This document shows, piece after piece, positions 1 through 9,117 of a stretch of 64,000 bases of DNA. The stretch covers positions 1 to 64,000 of the forward strand of contig NZ_LGTB01000044.1 of NCBI RefSeq assembly GCF_001238275.1. Direction: 5' to 3'. Source of the stretch: Bradyrhizobium viridifuturi (GTDB taxonomy: Bacteria > Pseudomonadota > Alphaproteobacteria > Rhizobiales > Xanthobacteraceae). Below the pieces are notes generated by a model. That model worked only from the letters and a program-made list of their open reading frames with translations, did no database searches and was not told where the DNA came from. A program made the position numbers and the translations under genes. Every line of letters starts with the position of its first letter. Within the stretch, counting starts at the first letter, position 1.

Positions 1-432
1 CGTGCCGACCGCTCCGGTCGCGCTTGCGACAAAGGCGCGCGGGTCGGCATACCACTCGCGTGCAATGGCCTCATCGAGGTAACCTCCGATCCGGCTCATT
101 CCGGCGCCGTTGCCGACCAGCCAGCCGACCGAGCCATCGATCGCCGAGGCGGCTTCGACGACGCGCGCGAACGCGAAAGGAGACAGCTCGGGCCCGCCGA
201 GCGCTTGCGGCAACCACAGGCGGAACAGGCCGGCATCGGCCAGCGCGGTGAAAACCGCGTCCGGCAACCGCCGTTCGCGGTCGAACGCGTTGCGTTGCGC
301 GGCGATCAGCGGGGCCAGCGCCTCGACGGCTTCGAGCTCGCGGCAAGCTCGGTCCGAAGCACCGGCCATCACGCTCGAGCCGGGGCGGGTCGTCGTCTCG
401 TCCGTCTCAAGCGCACGGGATGAATCGCGCAT
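1..432 (-). CDS. Acyl-CoA dehydrogenase-family protein, N-terminal part (runs off the window)
   Basis: An open frame runs on the minus strand from an ATG at 432 to the left edge without a stop (144 codons visible). The protein has the N-terminal helical domain of the acyl-CoA dehydrogenase or flavin-dependent hydroxylase fold: an ARxxAxDRE-like stretch (LIAAQRNAFDRERRLPDAVF), then DAGLFRLWLPQALGGPELSP, then a segment with SAIDGSVGWLVGNGAG. The FAD-binding middle and C-terminal domains lie outside the window, so dehydrogenase and monooxygenase-type members cannot be told apart. An in-frame ATG at 369 is an alternative start. The gene is divergent from the regulator at 534, which may control it; this is an inference from position only. 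Confidence 0.75.
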   Translation of the reverse strand, partial: MRDSSRALETDETTTRPGSSVMAGASDRACRELEAVEALAPLIAAQRNAFDRERRLPDAVFTALADAGLFRLWLPQALGGPELSPFAFARVVEAASAIDGSVGWLVGNGAGMSRIGGYLDEAIAREWYADPRAFVASATGAVGT

Positions 433-533
433 CGCGCAGTCCTCGATATTGTTCGGACCGCAGCATGATCGTCCGTTTTCCAGAGGTCCTGAATCCATTC
501 CGAAAAAGTTGCAAAAATGTAGTGTCCGGAGCC

Positions 534-2099
534 ATGGCGACCATCCACCAGTTCGGTCCCTTCCGCCTCGACGCTGGGGCCGAGACGCTGTTCCGGGAGG
601 CCGAGCCGGTCGCGCTCGGACGGCGCGCCGTGGTGCTGCTTCGGCTGCTCGTCGAGCATGCCGGATCGCCGGTTGCCAAGGATGCGCTGATGGAGGCGGC
701 CTGGCCGGGGCTCGCGATCGAGGAAAGTAACCTGACGGTGCAGATCGCCGCCTTGCGGCGCGCATTCGCCGATCTCGACGGAGGCGCGGCCTGGATCGAG
801 ACGTTGCCACGCCGCGGCTATCGCTATGTCGGGCCCCCGGTTGTGAGTGCGTCCGAACCAAGCTCAACCGTATCGTCAGCGCCGGCATTGCCCGACAAGC
901 CGTCGCTTGCGGTGCTGCCGTTGTCCAATCTCAGCGGCGATCTCGCGCAGGATTACTTTTCCGACGGGATCACGGGAGACATCATCGCCGAACTGTCGCG
1001 GTTCAGGTCGCTGTTCGTCGTCGCCCGTCACTCCAGCTTCGCCTACAAGGGCAGGGCACCCGAGATCAAGCGGGTTGGCCGCGAGCTCGGCGTCCGCTAC
1101 GTGGCGGAAGGCAGCGTGCGCACGATCGGTAGCCGGATGCGGGTGATCATCCAGCTGCTCGATGCCGCGAGCGGCTACAGTCTCTGGACCGAACGCTACG
1201 ACCGCGAGCTCGAGGACATCTTCGCTTTGCAGGACGAGATTGTCCGGGCGATCGTCGCGGCCCTGCCGGGCCGGATGGAGGACGCCGGTCGCGAGATCGC
1301 AAGACGCAAGCCGACCTCCAGCATTACCGCCTACGATCTGGTCCTGCTCGGTAACGAGCGATGGCGTCAGTTGACCGTGACGGCGATGGCGCAGGCCAGG
1401 GACTATTTTCGACGCGCCGTCGCGCTCGATCCGCAATATGCGCGCGCCCACGTCAACATCGCTTGGACCATCATCTGTGACGTGTTTCTCGAATCGCCCG
1501 CCACCGCGACGATCGAGGAGGCGCGGAGCGAGATCGAGACCGCGCTCGATATCGAGGATGGCGATGCCTGGTCTCATGGCGTATTCGCGCAGCTATTGTT
1601 CCTGCTGAAGGACGACGCCAAGGCCGAAATCCATTTCAGCCGCGCGCTTGCGCTCAATCCAAACGATGCCGACGTCGCTGCGGTCCTCGCCAACATCCTG
1701 GTCTACTGGGGACGCTGGCGCGAGGCGCTGACGTGGATCGGGACGGCCAAGCGGCTCAATCCCTTTCCGCCCAATTTGTACCATTGGTATCACGCGCTCG
1801 CCCTGTATTCGGGACGCGACTACGAGCAGGCGGTCAAGGCGGTGATGGAGGCACGGTCTTTCGACCGGTGGTCGCACGGGCTCCTTGCCGCCTGCTATGC
1901 GCAGATGGGACGGCTCGGCGAGGCGCAGGCCGAGGCTGAGACGTTCGTCAGCCAGCGATGCCGCGAACTGCATGCGAATGGCCACGCTGCACCTGCGAGA
2001 ACTCTCGACCTCGCGCGGGCCAGGGCCGACAGATACCGCAATCCCTGCGACCGCGAACATTTCCTCGACGGATTGCGCAAAGCGGGTCTCACCGGTTGA
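534..2099 (+). CDS. Winged-helix transcriptional regulator with TolB-like and TPR domains
   Basis: This 521-residue protein joins an OmpR/CadC-type winged helix (residues about 5-100, ending in the typical LPRRGYRYVGP) to a TolB-like region (about 120-235; SLAVLPLSNLSGDLAQDYFS, then GITGDIIAELSRF) and a C-terminal TPR superhelix (about 275-500). The same layout is common in rhizobia and is often labelled adenylate cyclase-like, but no cyclase domain is present here. No transmembrane helix is evident, so it is probably a cytoplasmic DNA-binding regulator. I chose the ATG at 534 because the winged helix begins directly after it; the open frame extends upstream to 420, but that part has no family match. 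Its ligand and targets are unknown. The divergent acyl-CoA dehydrogenase-like gene is a candidate target. Confidence 0.85.
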   Translation: MATIHQFGPFRLDAGAETLFREAEPVALGRRAVVLLRLLVEHAGSPVAKDALMEAAWPGLAIEESNLTVQIAALRRAFADLDGGAAWIETLPRRGYRYVGPPVVSASEPSSTVSSAPALPDKPSLAVLPLSNLSGDLAQDYFSDGITGDIIAELSRFRSLFVVARHSSFAYKGRAPEIKRVGRELGVRYVAEGSVRTIGSRMRVIIQLLDAASGYSLWTERYDRELEDIFALQDEIVRAIVAALPGRMEDAGREIARRKPTSSITAYDLVLLGNERWRQLTVTAMAQARDYFRRAVALDPQYARAHVNIAWTIICDVFLESPATATIEEARSEIETALDIEDGDAWSHGVFAQLLFLLKDDAKAEIHFSRALALNPNDADVAAVLANILVYWGRWREALTWIGTAKRLNPFPPNLYHWYHALALYSGRDYEQAVKAVMEARSFDRWSHGLLAACYAQMGRLGEAQAEAETFVSQRCRELHANGHAAPARTLDLARARADRYRNPCDREHFLDGLRKAGLTG

Positions 2100-2242
2100 C
2101 GGCTTGCGGCCGCTCGCGTCTCGAATCCGCAACTCGACGTGCGCGTTTCTAGGCGCGCAGATGTCGCGCGTATCACACAATTCCTTCGATTGCTGGAGAA
2201 GCATCGGCCGGTAGGGCGGAAGGGGCCGGCCACAGCGCTGGT

Positions 2243-2256
2243 TTGATCCGCATCAA
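2243..2256. promoter_or_regulatory. FNR/FixK-type box
   Basis: TTGATCCGCATCAA is a perfect dyad (TTGAT-N4-ATCAA) and fits the TTGA-N6-TCAA consensus bound by FNR, FixK and related CRP-family regulators. It lies about 50 bases before the start of the cytochrome b561 gene, with no other gene between. It therefore predicts induction of the 2307-5574 operon when oxygen is low. The regulator itself is not in this window. Confidence 0.8.
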
Positions 2257-2260
2257 GTTC

Positions 2261-2280
2261 TAGGCCGGCGGAACGGCCTA
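2261..2280. repeat. Inverted repeat in the leader of the b561 operon
   Basis: TAGGCCG and CGGCCTA form a 7-base-pair inverted repeat around a 6-base spacer. It sits just downstream of the FNR/FixK box and 27 bases before the b561 start, so it could be an operator or an mRNA hairpin. Nothing in the sequence decides between these. Confidence 0.45.
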
Positions 2281-2306
2281 GGCTTACTTCTGAAGGGTGA
2301 GTCGTG

Positions 2307-2873
2307 ATGCGAGCGCGTGACGAATACGGTCCGGTGGCCAAGACTCTGCACTGGGTAACCGTGCTCCTGGTGGTCATCACTTGGACCTTGGGCATTTTCA
2401 ACGACGATGCAACCCGGCCACTGGGCCTGCTAACTCATATCTGCGTCGGACTGAGCATTCTGGTGCTGGCAGTGGTGAGAATTCCGTGGCGAATTGCCAA
2501 TCCACCGCCCAAGATCGTTCCTACCGAGTTTGGCAGGTGGCTGATCGAGTGGACCGACCCGGTGTCCTGGGTGATGCACTACGCGCTCTACAGTTTACTG
2601 CTGGCAGTACCGGCCTTCGGTATCGCGTTGCAGTTTGCAAAAGGCCACCCGCTGCCGCTGTTTGGTCTCGGAGAAATAGCTTCACCATGGCATGCCGACC
2701 AAGCACTCGCTCACAACATCAAGGAAATTCACGAAGTTCTGGCTAATCTCCTGGTGATCCTCGCAACGATCCACATGACTGCTACGCTTTTGCATCACTT
2801 GGTGTTCGGCGACGACACCCTGAAGCGAATCCTGCCGGGCGCCGGCAAGCAGACGGAACGCGGGGCGCAATGA
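2307..2873 (+). CDS. Cytochrome b561 family protein
   Basis: A 188-residue four-helix membrane protein of the bacterial cytochrome b561 (CybB-like) family. These proteins bind two b hemes through membrane histidines and pass electrons from or to quinone. Visible histidines in membrane segments include LHWVTV near residue 15, LTHICVG near 50, and the C-terminal pair in IHMTATLLHHLV. Start: ATG at 2307, with GAAGGG 9 bases upstream; a GTG at 2304 is adjacent and also possible. The gene is the first of three overlapping genes: its TGA stop overlaps the next ATG (ATGA). The FNR/FixK box upstream suggests low-oxygen expression. How it works with the downstream cation ATPase is not known. Confidence 0.85.
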   Translation: MRARDEYGPVAKTLHWVTVLLVVITWTLGIFNDDATRPLGLLTHICVGLSILVLAVVRIPWRIANPPPKIVPTEFGRWLIEWTDPVSWVMHYALYSLLLAVPAFGIALQFAKGHPLPLFGLGEIASPWHADQALAHNIKEIHEVLANLLVILATIHMTATLLHHLVFGDDTLKRILPGAGKQTERGAQ

Positions 2874-3037
2874 GTATCATCCTTCGCATCCTCTTCGTCA
2901 TTGCGGGAGCGATCGTCGCCTTGTTCGTCGCGCGCGACAGCCTGCACTTCGACTTGATCCAGACGTGGGTGTCCATTGTGCTCGTCGTCGTGGTGGCAGG
3001 CATTGCAAGCCTCTGGGCACGACGGCGCAAGGCGTGA
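2870..3037 (+). CDS. 55-residue two-helix membrane protein, probable partner of the P-type ATPase
   Basis: This is a short gene coding for 55 residues with two hydrophobic helices (about 2-20, starting SIILRILFVIAGAIV, and about 31-50, WVSIVLVVVVAGIASLW) and a basic C-terminus (ARRRKA). It overlaps the b561 stop by ATGA and the ATPase start by GTGA, so translation of all three genes is probably coupled. I do not recognise a family. Its size, position and tight coupling recall small accessory subunits of membrane pumps such as KdpF, but that role is inferred from context only. Reality of the gene is supported by the two exact overlaps and by the lack of any room for a separate ribosome-binding region for the ATPase. 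Confidence 0.7.
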   Translation: MSIILRILFVIAGAIVALFVARDSLHFDLIQTWVSIVLVVVVAGIASLWARRRKA

Positions 3038-5574
3038 GCACACAGGCTTCGCGAACCGGGCTGAGTCAGGCCGAGGCCGAGGCCAGGTTGATCGGGGAAG
3101 GCTACAACGAGCTGCCCCGGGCTCAACGCCGCACGCCGCTTCGAATTCTGGTGGAAGTATTGCGCGAACCCATGCTCGCGCTTCTGGCTTGCGGCGGGCT
3201 GATCTACCTCTTGCTTGGCGATCTCCAGGAAGCGGTCCTGCTCCTGGTATTCGGCGCCATGTCCATTCTCATCACGGTGGTGCAGGAAGCGCGAACCGAG
3301 CGCGTGTTAGAGTCACTGCGTGACTTGACCAGTCCGCGCGCGCTCGTCATTCGCGACGGCGAACGTCGGCGTATCGCGGGCCGGGAGGTGACGCGGGGTG
3401 ATCTCGTGGTGCTGGTCGAGGGGGATCGAGTCCCGGCCGACGCCATGCTCGCCGATTGCAGGGATCTGCAGGTGGATGAGTCGCTGCTCACTGGCGAGTC
3501 AGTGCCGGTACGCAAGCAGGTGGCTGGAGCACCGGCAGAGGATCGCGGGCCGGGTGGTGATGATCAGCCTTTCGTCTATTCGGGCTCGCTCGTGGTGCGA
3601 GGTGAAGGCATCGCGGTGGTTACTGCGACCGGACCTCGCAGCGAGATTGGCAAGATCGGACAAACGCTGCAGGCCTTGCAGGCGGAGCAGCCGCGCCTGA
3701 AGCAGCAAATGGCACGCTTGGTGCGACTTTGCGCCATTGGCGGTGCCGCGGTCAGCCTTGCCGCGGTCGTGCTTTACGGGACGTTGCGCGGCGAATGGTT
3801 GCAGGCTGTCCTGGCCGGTATCGCGATCGGCATGTCGATGCTTCCGGAAGAATTTCCCGTCGTACTGACCGTGTTCATGGCGATGGGTGCGTGGCGAATT
3901 TCAAAAGCTCGCGTGCTGACCCGGCGTGCGGCTGCAATTGAAACGTTGGGCGCGGCCACCGTATTGTGCACGGACAAGACCGGTACTCTCACCCAAAATC
4001 AGATGTCGGTCGCGGAACTTCGGCTTGCCGACGGAACTTGTCTGCGGACCTCGTCGATTGAGCCGGCCCACATCGAACCGAATGTCGTCGAGTTGGTACG
4101 ATGTGCTGCCATGGCGAGCTCGCCCGAGCCATTCGACCCGATGGAAAAGGCCTTTCATGACCTTGTCCGCGCGTGGCCGACCAATGATAGGGCGTCCTCC
4201 GGATGGAGGCTGACCCGCAGCTATGGACTGCGGCCGGAATTGCTCGCCATGACGCAGCTCTGGGATAACGTCGATGCGCCCGGATATCTTGCTGCAGCCA
4301 AGGGAGCACCAGAGGCGATCGCCCGCCTGTGCAAATTGTCCGAGTCGGATCAGGCATCCATGCGGGAGAACGTCGACGTCATGGCCGGGAACGGATTGCG
4401 TGTGCTGGCGATCGCCATTGCCGACCATGACGGGGAAGCGCTTCCTTCATCCCAGGAAGGCTTTGCCTTTCGATTCCTCGGTTTGATCGGCATTGCCGAC
4501 CCCATCCGCAAGAGTGTGGCAGCCGCCGTACGCGAGTGCCGTTCGGCCGGAATTCGCATTACTATGATCACGGGGGACTATCCCGCCACCGCGCGGGCCA
4601 TCGCGAGCGAAGCGGGGCTGGAGGCTTCCAGCGTGTTGACGGGTGCACAGATCGCAGCCATGGACGATGTGGAGTTGGGCAAGTTTACGAAGAGCGTGAA
4701 TGTGTTTGCGCGGATCACACCTGATCAGAAGCTACGCATTGTCCAGGCAATGAAGGCCGATGGCGAGACCGTCGCGATGACGGGTGATGGCGTGAACGAT
4801 GCGCCATCCCTGAAGGCCGCCCACATCGGAATCGCGATGGGCGCGCGCGGGACGGATGTGGCGCGCGAGGCATCGTCAATCGTTCTGCTCGACGACGACT
4901 TTGGATCGATTGTCTCGGCCATTCGCCTTGGCCGACGCATCTATGACAATCTGCGCAAGGCGATGACGTTCATCTTTGCGGTGCACGTGCCTATCGCCGG
5001 GCTGGCGCTGTTTCCGCTCGCGTTCGGGCTGCCTCTGATCCTCAGTCCGGTGCACATCGCTTTTCTGGAGCTGATCATCGATCCTGTTTGCTCGCTTGTC
5101 TTCGAGGCGGAGCGGGAGGAGCGTGATGTGATGAGCCGTCCGCCGCGGCGCGCGGATGCTCCGCTGTTCACGTGGGCTCTGATCTGCTGGAGCGTTCTGC
5201 AAGGCTTGGTGGCATTCGCCCTGGTGGCGTTGACATTCGCAATTGCGCTTCGTGGCGGTATGCCACCGGACGAGGCTCGCGCACTTGCGTTCTTTTCCCT
5301 GGTCCTGTGTATCGTTGGTCTCGTCCTCGTCAACCGATCCTTCAGCGCTTCGTTTGCCTCAGCACTCTTTCGTCCGAATGCTGCGCTGGTCTGGATCTTG
5401 TCGGCCGTCGCCGCCATTCTCGCCACTTCGCTGCTATGGGGACCGGCATCTGCGCTGTTCCGTTTCGGGCCTTTGCACATGGATGACCTGACCGTGACGC
5501 TCGGCGCGGGATTGGTGCTGCTGGTTCTGCTCGAACTGCTAAAGCCGATCTGGGCCGCACGTCTCCGTTCCTAG
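3034..5574 (+). CDS. P-type cation-transporting ATPase (type II-like)
   Basis: An 846-residue P-type ATPase with all core motifs: actuator TGES at about 153-156, phosphorylation site DKTGTLT at Asp314, hinge TGDGVNDAP at about 583-591, and an N-terminal cation-ATPase domain (TGLSQAEAEARLIGEGYNEL). Membrane helices are arranged in the type II pattern with about six at the C-terminus. Helix M4 carries PEEFP (about 271-275) where SERCA-type calcium pumps have PEGLP, so the ion is uncertain; calcium or another divalent cation is the first guess. Start: GTG at 3034, overlapping the previous stop as GTGA; an upstream extension to 2965 would cover most of the small gene and is unlikely. Third gene of the operon with the FNR/FixK box. 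Confidence 0.9.
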   Translation: MSTQASRTGLSQAEAEARLIGEGYNELPRAQRRTPLRILVEVLREPMLALLACGGLIYLLLGDLQEAVLLLVFGAMSILITVVQEARTERVLESLRDLTSPRALVIRDGERRRIAGREVTRGDLVVLVEGDRVPADAMLADCRDLQVDESLLTGESVPVRKQVAGAPAEDRGPGGDDQPFVYSGSLVVRGEGIAVVTATGPRSEIGKIGQTLQALQAEQPRLKQQMARLVRLCAIGGAAVSLAAVVLYGTLRGEWLQAVLAGIAIGMSMLPEEFPVVLTVFMAMGAWRISKARVLTRRAAAIETLGAATVLCTDKTGTLTQNQMSVAELRLADGTCLRTSSIEPAHIEPNVVELVRCAAMASSPEPFDPMEKAFHDLVRAWPTNDRASSGWRLTRSYGLRPELLAMTQLWDNVDAPGYLAAAKGAPEAIARLCKLSESDQASMRENVDVMAGNGLRVLAIAIADHDGEALPSSQEGFAFRFLGLIGIADPIRKSVAAAVRECRSAGIRITMITGDYPATARAIASEAGLEASSVLTGAQIAAMDDVELGKFTKSVNVFARITPDQKLRIVQAMKADGETVAMTGDGVNDAPSLKAAHIGIAMGARGTDVAREASSIVLLDDDFGSIVSAIRLGRRIYDNLRKAMTFIFAVHVPIAGLALFPLAFGLPLILSPVHIAFLELIIDPVCSLVFEAEREERDVMSRPPRRADAPLFTWALICWSVLQGLVAFALVALTFAIALRGGMPPDEARALAFFSLVLCIVGLVLVNRSFSASFASALFRPNAALVWILSAVAAILATSLLWGPASALFRFGPLHMDDLTVTLGAGLVLLVLLELLKPIWAARLRS

Positions 5575-5607
5575 CGCCCCGACGGCAACGCAGCACTTGC
5601 TGCGGTG

Positions 5608-5640
5608 TATGGGTCCCTGTGTTCGCGGGGACGACAGCGT
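5608..5640. repeat. Short palindromic intergenic repeat (GGGACGACAGCG family)
   Basis: TATGGGTCCC and GGGACGACAGCG enclose a GC-rich loop; GTCCC (5613-5617) pairs with GGGAC (5628-5632). The same two ends, in opposite orientation and with a different centre, occur at 63960-64000. Such elements are scattered in Bradyrhizobium and Rhodopseudomonas intergenic DNA. Confidence 0.6.
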
Positions 5641-5718
5641 GGATGGGGCACCAGCGCAGCAACCCCACCGAAATTCGCGATTGCCGGCTGCCTCATCTTC
5701 AGGCAATGACGGCCCGCA

Positions 5719-6588
5719 ATGAACAAGAGCTTCGAGGAAACTGCCGCTCGTCTGGCGCCGGCGATCTTTGTCGGGCTGTGGAGCACGGGATTCATCGGCA
5801 CCAAATACGTCATCAACAATGCGGAGCCGCTGACCTATCTCGCGATCCGGATGGCGTTCGTGGTGGTGGTGATGGCGGTCATCGCCGCGGTCGTGCGGCC
5901 GAAATGGCCGGACCGGACCGGCGTTTTCCACAGCGCGGTGGCCGGCATCCTGGTGCACGGCTTCTATCTCGGGGGCACCGCGATTGCGATCGCGCATTCG
6001 ATTCCCGCAGGGCTCTCGGCACTGATCCCGGGGCTGCAACCGATCCTGACCTCGACCATCGCCAACCGCTGGTTAGGGGAGCGCGTCACGCCGCTGCAAT
6101 GGGGCGGGCTGCTGCTCGGGCTCGCCGGCGTCGTCCTGATCCTGCACGGGCGGCCGATGACCGGCGACGCGGGCTGGGGCTGGCTGGCCTCAGGTGTCTC
6201 GCTGATCAGCATCACCCTTGGCACGCTCTATCAGCGCCGCTACTGCAACCAGATCGACTGGCGCGCCGGCAACCTCGTGCAGTACGTCGCGGTGACCATC
6301 TTCTTCGGCATCGGCGCCTATCTGTTCGAGACCAACGTGGTGCACTGGACCACCGAGTTCGTGCTCGCGGTCGCCTGGCTGGTGTTCGCGCTGTCGGTCG
6401 GCTCGATCGGGCTGCTGTACTGGCTGATCCGCCACCATGCCGCGACCTCGGTGGCGAGCCTGTTCTATCTGGTGCCGGCAACGACCGCGCTGATGGCCTA
6501 TGTGCTGTTTGGCGAGAAGCTCGACTATGTCGCGATTGCCGGCATGGCGGCCTGCGCCGGGGCGGTGCTGCTGGTCAACCGCCGCTAA
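5719..6588 (+). CDS. EamA/DMT-family transporter
   Basis: A 289-residue inner-membrane protein of the drug/metabolite transporter superfamily, with about ten hydrophobic helices arranged as two EamA repeats (about 10-140 and 155-288). Family landmarks are FVGLWSTGFIGTKYVI at the start, IPGLQPILTSTIANRWLGERV closing the first repeat, and LVPATTALMAYVLFGEKLDYV near the end of the second. Family members export amino acids, nucleotides or other metabolites, and the substrate cannot be read from the sequence. It is a single-gene unit: an intergenic repeat lies upstream, and its 3' end overlaps the convergent photolyase gene by 4 bases. Confidence 0.88.
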   Translation: MNKSFEETAARLAPAIFVGLWSTGFIGTKYVINNAEPLTYLAIRMAFVVVVMAVIAAVVRPKWPDRTGVFHSAVAGILVHGFYLGGTAIAIAHSIPAGLSALIPGLQPILTSTIANRWLGERVTPLQWGGLLLGLAGVVLILHGRPMTGDAGWGWLASGVSLISITLGTLYQRRYCNQIDWRAGNLVQYVAVTIFFGIGAYLFETNVVHWTTEFVLAVAWLVFALSVGSIGLLYWLIRHHAATSVASLFYLVPATTALMAYVLFGEKLDYVAIAGMAACAGAVLLVNRR

Positions 6589-8048
6589 TCCTTGCCGCGG
6601 ATTTTCGCGTAGGCCGCAAGCGCGCGTTCGCGGCCCTGCTTGTGGTCGACGATCGGCTGCGGATAGCTCGTCCCGAGCGCGATACCGGCGCTGGCGAGCT
6701 CGAGCGGCGTCGCCGTCCAGGGCTGATGGATCAGCTCGTCGGGCAGTTGTGCGAGCTCCGGCACCCAGCGCCTGACATAGGCGCCGTCCGGATCGAACTT
6801 CTCGCCCTGCAGGATCGGATTGAACACGCGGAAATAGGGCGCAGCATCGGCGCCGGAGCCGGCGACCCATTGCCAGTTGGCAGGGTTGGAGCCGGCGTCG
6901 GCATCGACCAGCGTGTCCCAGAACCAATGTTCGCCGGCGCGCCAGTCGATCAGCAGATGCTTGACCAGGAACGAGGCGACCACCATGCGCACCCGGTTGT
7001 GCATCACGCCGGTGTGCCAGAGCTCGCGCATGCCGGCATCGACGATCGGATAGCCGGTCAGGCCGCGCTGCCAGGCTTTTAGCGCCCGCGCATCGCGCTT
7101 CCACGGAAAGGCATCGAAGTGCTCCTGCAGATTTCGCATCGCGAGGTCGGGAACGTCGAACAGCAGGTGGCGGCAGAACTCGCGCCAGCCGAGCTCGCTC
7201 AGGAACTTGTCGACGTCGCCGGCAAGGCGCGGATGCTCGGCGGCGGCGAAGCGGGCTGCGTACCAGACCTGCCGCGGGCTGATCTCGCCGAAGCGCAGAT
7301 GCGGCGACAGGCGCGAGGTGCCGTCGCGGTCCGGCCGGTCGCGGTCGTCGGTGTAGCCGCGGATGGTCTCGTCGAGGAACGCCTTCAGCCGGGCCTGGGC
7401 CGCGGCTTCGCCCGGCGTCCAGCTCTCGCGCAGCCCGCCGGCCCAATCCGGCCGGGTCGGCTCGAGCTTCCAATCGTCGAGGTCTTCGCTCGCGATACCG
7501 CGGACAGAGGTGAGCTGCTTCGGTGTGGGTAATGGCTTCGGCGGATCGCCGAGACCCTGCACGCGTCGCCAGAATGGCGTGAACACACGCAGGCCGCGGT
7601 TCTCCTTGTTGCGAATCGCCTTCGGCTCGACCAGCAGGTCGCCTGGGAAAATTGCCGAGGCCACGCCGTCCTTTGCGAGCGCGGCTTCAACATCGGCGGC
7701 AACCGCCTGATGCGGTGCTTGCGCGATGTCGTTCCAGAACACCGTGCCTGCATTGGTTTCGCGCGCCACGGCTGCGATCACGGAGGCGGTCGGTCCGGTG
7801 CGCAGCACCAGCGTTCCGCCGATCGCCTCAAGACTCTTGCGGAGCGAGCGCAGCGATTGCGCCAGCCACCAGCGCGTCGCGCCCCCCAGGGGGCGCGCGG
7901 CTGGAGGTTTCAGGGCGCGGCTGTGTTCGTCGCGGACATAGAGGCCAACCACGGGCGCGCCGCGGCTGGCTGCTTCGTGCAGAGCCGGGTGGTCCGACAG
8001 CCGCAGATCGTCGCGGAACCAGACGATGACAGGCTGTGCGCTTGCCAC
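6585..8048 (-). CDS. phrB: Deoxyribodipyrimidine photolyase
   Basis: A 487-residue class I CPD photolyase, which uses blue light to split cyclobutane pyrimidine dimers. The N-terminal alpha/beta domain opens with IVWFRDDLRLSDHPAL and would hold the antenna chromophore. The C-terminal FAD domain has the conserved DGTSRLSPHLRFGEISPRQ, the ELGWREFCRHLL segment, the GYPIVDAGMRELWHTGVMHN block, and WDTLVDADAGSNPANWQWVAG near the C-terminus, where FAD and the lesion are bound. Length is normal for the family. The start is GTG, with GAGG a few bases upstream. It follows the peroxiredoxin gene by 21 bases on the same strand, so the two may be co-transcribed as an oxidative and light stress pair. Confidence 0.93.
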   Translation of the reverse strand: MASAQPVIVWFRDDLRLSDHPALHEAASRGAPVVGLYVRDEHSRALKPPAARPLGGATRWWLAQSLRSLRKSLEAIGGTLVLRTGPTASVIAAVARETNAGTVFWNDIAQAPHQAVAADVEAALAKDGVASAIFPGDLLVEPKAIRNKENRGLRVFTPFWRRVQGLGDPPKPLPTPKQLTSVRGIASEDLDDWKLEPTRPDWAGGLRESWTPGEAAAQARLKAFLDETIRGYTDDRDRPDRDGTSRLSPHLRFGEISPRQVWYAARFAAAEHPRLAGDVDKFLSELGWREFCRHLLFDVPDLAMRNLQEHFDAFPWKRDARALKAWQRGLTGYPIVDAGMRELWHTGVMHNRVRMVVASFLVKHLLIDWRAGEHWFWDTLVDADAGSNPANWQWVAGSGADAAPYFRVFNPILQGEKFDPDGAYVRRWVPELAQLPDELIHQPWTATPLELASAGIALGTSYPQPIVDHKQGRERALAAYAKIRGKD

Positions 8049-8069
8049 TCGACCTCGTCGTTCCGGCCG

Positions 8070-8729
<660 letters not shown>

Positions 8730-9117
8730 GATTTTACCTCATCTCTTTGAAGTTTCAGAAGAATTTGTAATTGAGGTGGTCTGTTCCAGTATAGGACCGG
8801 AAAGGGCTTAAGTGAACGGGTTCTGAAAAAAGGTGAAACATTTCTCCTCGAGCGTGGAATTCCAAGCAACTTGTTTTGATCCAAGCCCCTGCGGCGAAAT
8901 ATCAGATGCGGCACAAAAGCTTGGAAATGCCCAGATAAAGCCGCTTATCGCCGTCATCACGCCGGCCCCGGCTGCTACAGGACTGAACCGTGACAACTTC
9001 CAAAGCGACCAAATAGCAACCATCTAAAAATCTCGGAACCCAAGTTCCGAATCATTAACCACTCGTTTACGCCCGCATGGAAAAGCTGGCCTGAGATAGG
9101 AATTGAAAGCCCCCACA
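8730..9117. other. Gene-free stretch between divergent genes
   Basis: This 388-base region separates the peroxiredoxin start from the orphan gene at 9118. It is less GC-rich than its surroundings and must hold both promoters. I see no conserved operator, repeat or RNA gene in it. Short open frames exist on both strands but have no coding character. Confidence 0.5.

Noticed and set aside
8808..9023. Short minus-strand frame between peroxiredoxin and the orphan gene
   Set aside because: No ribosome-binding site, low coding character and no recognisable sequence.
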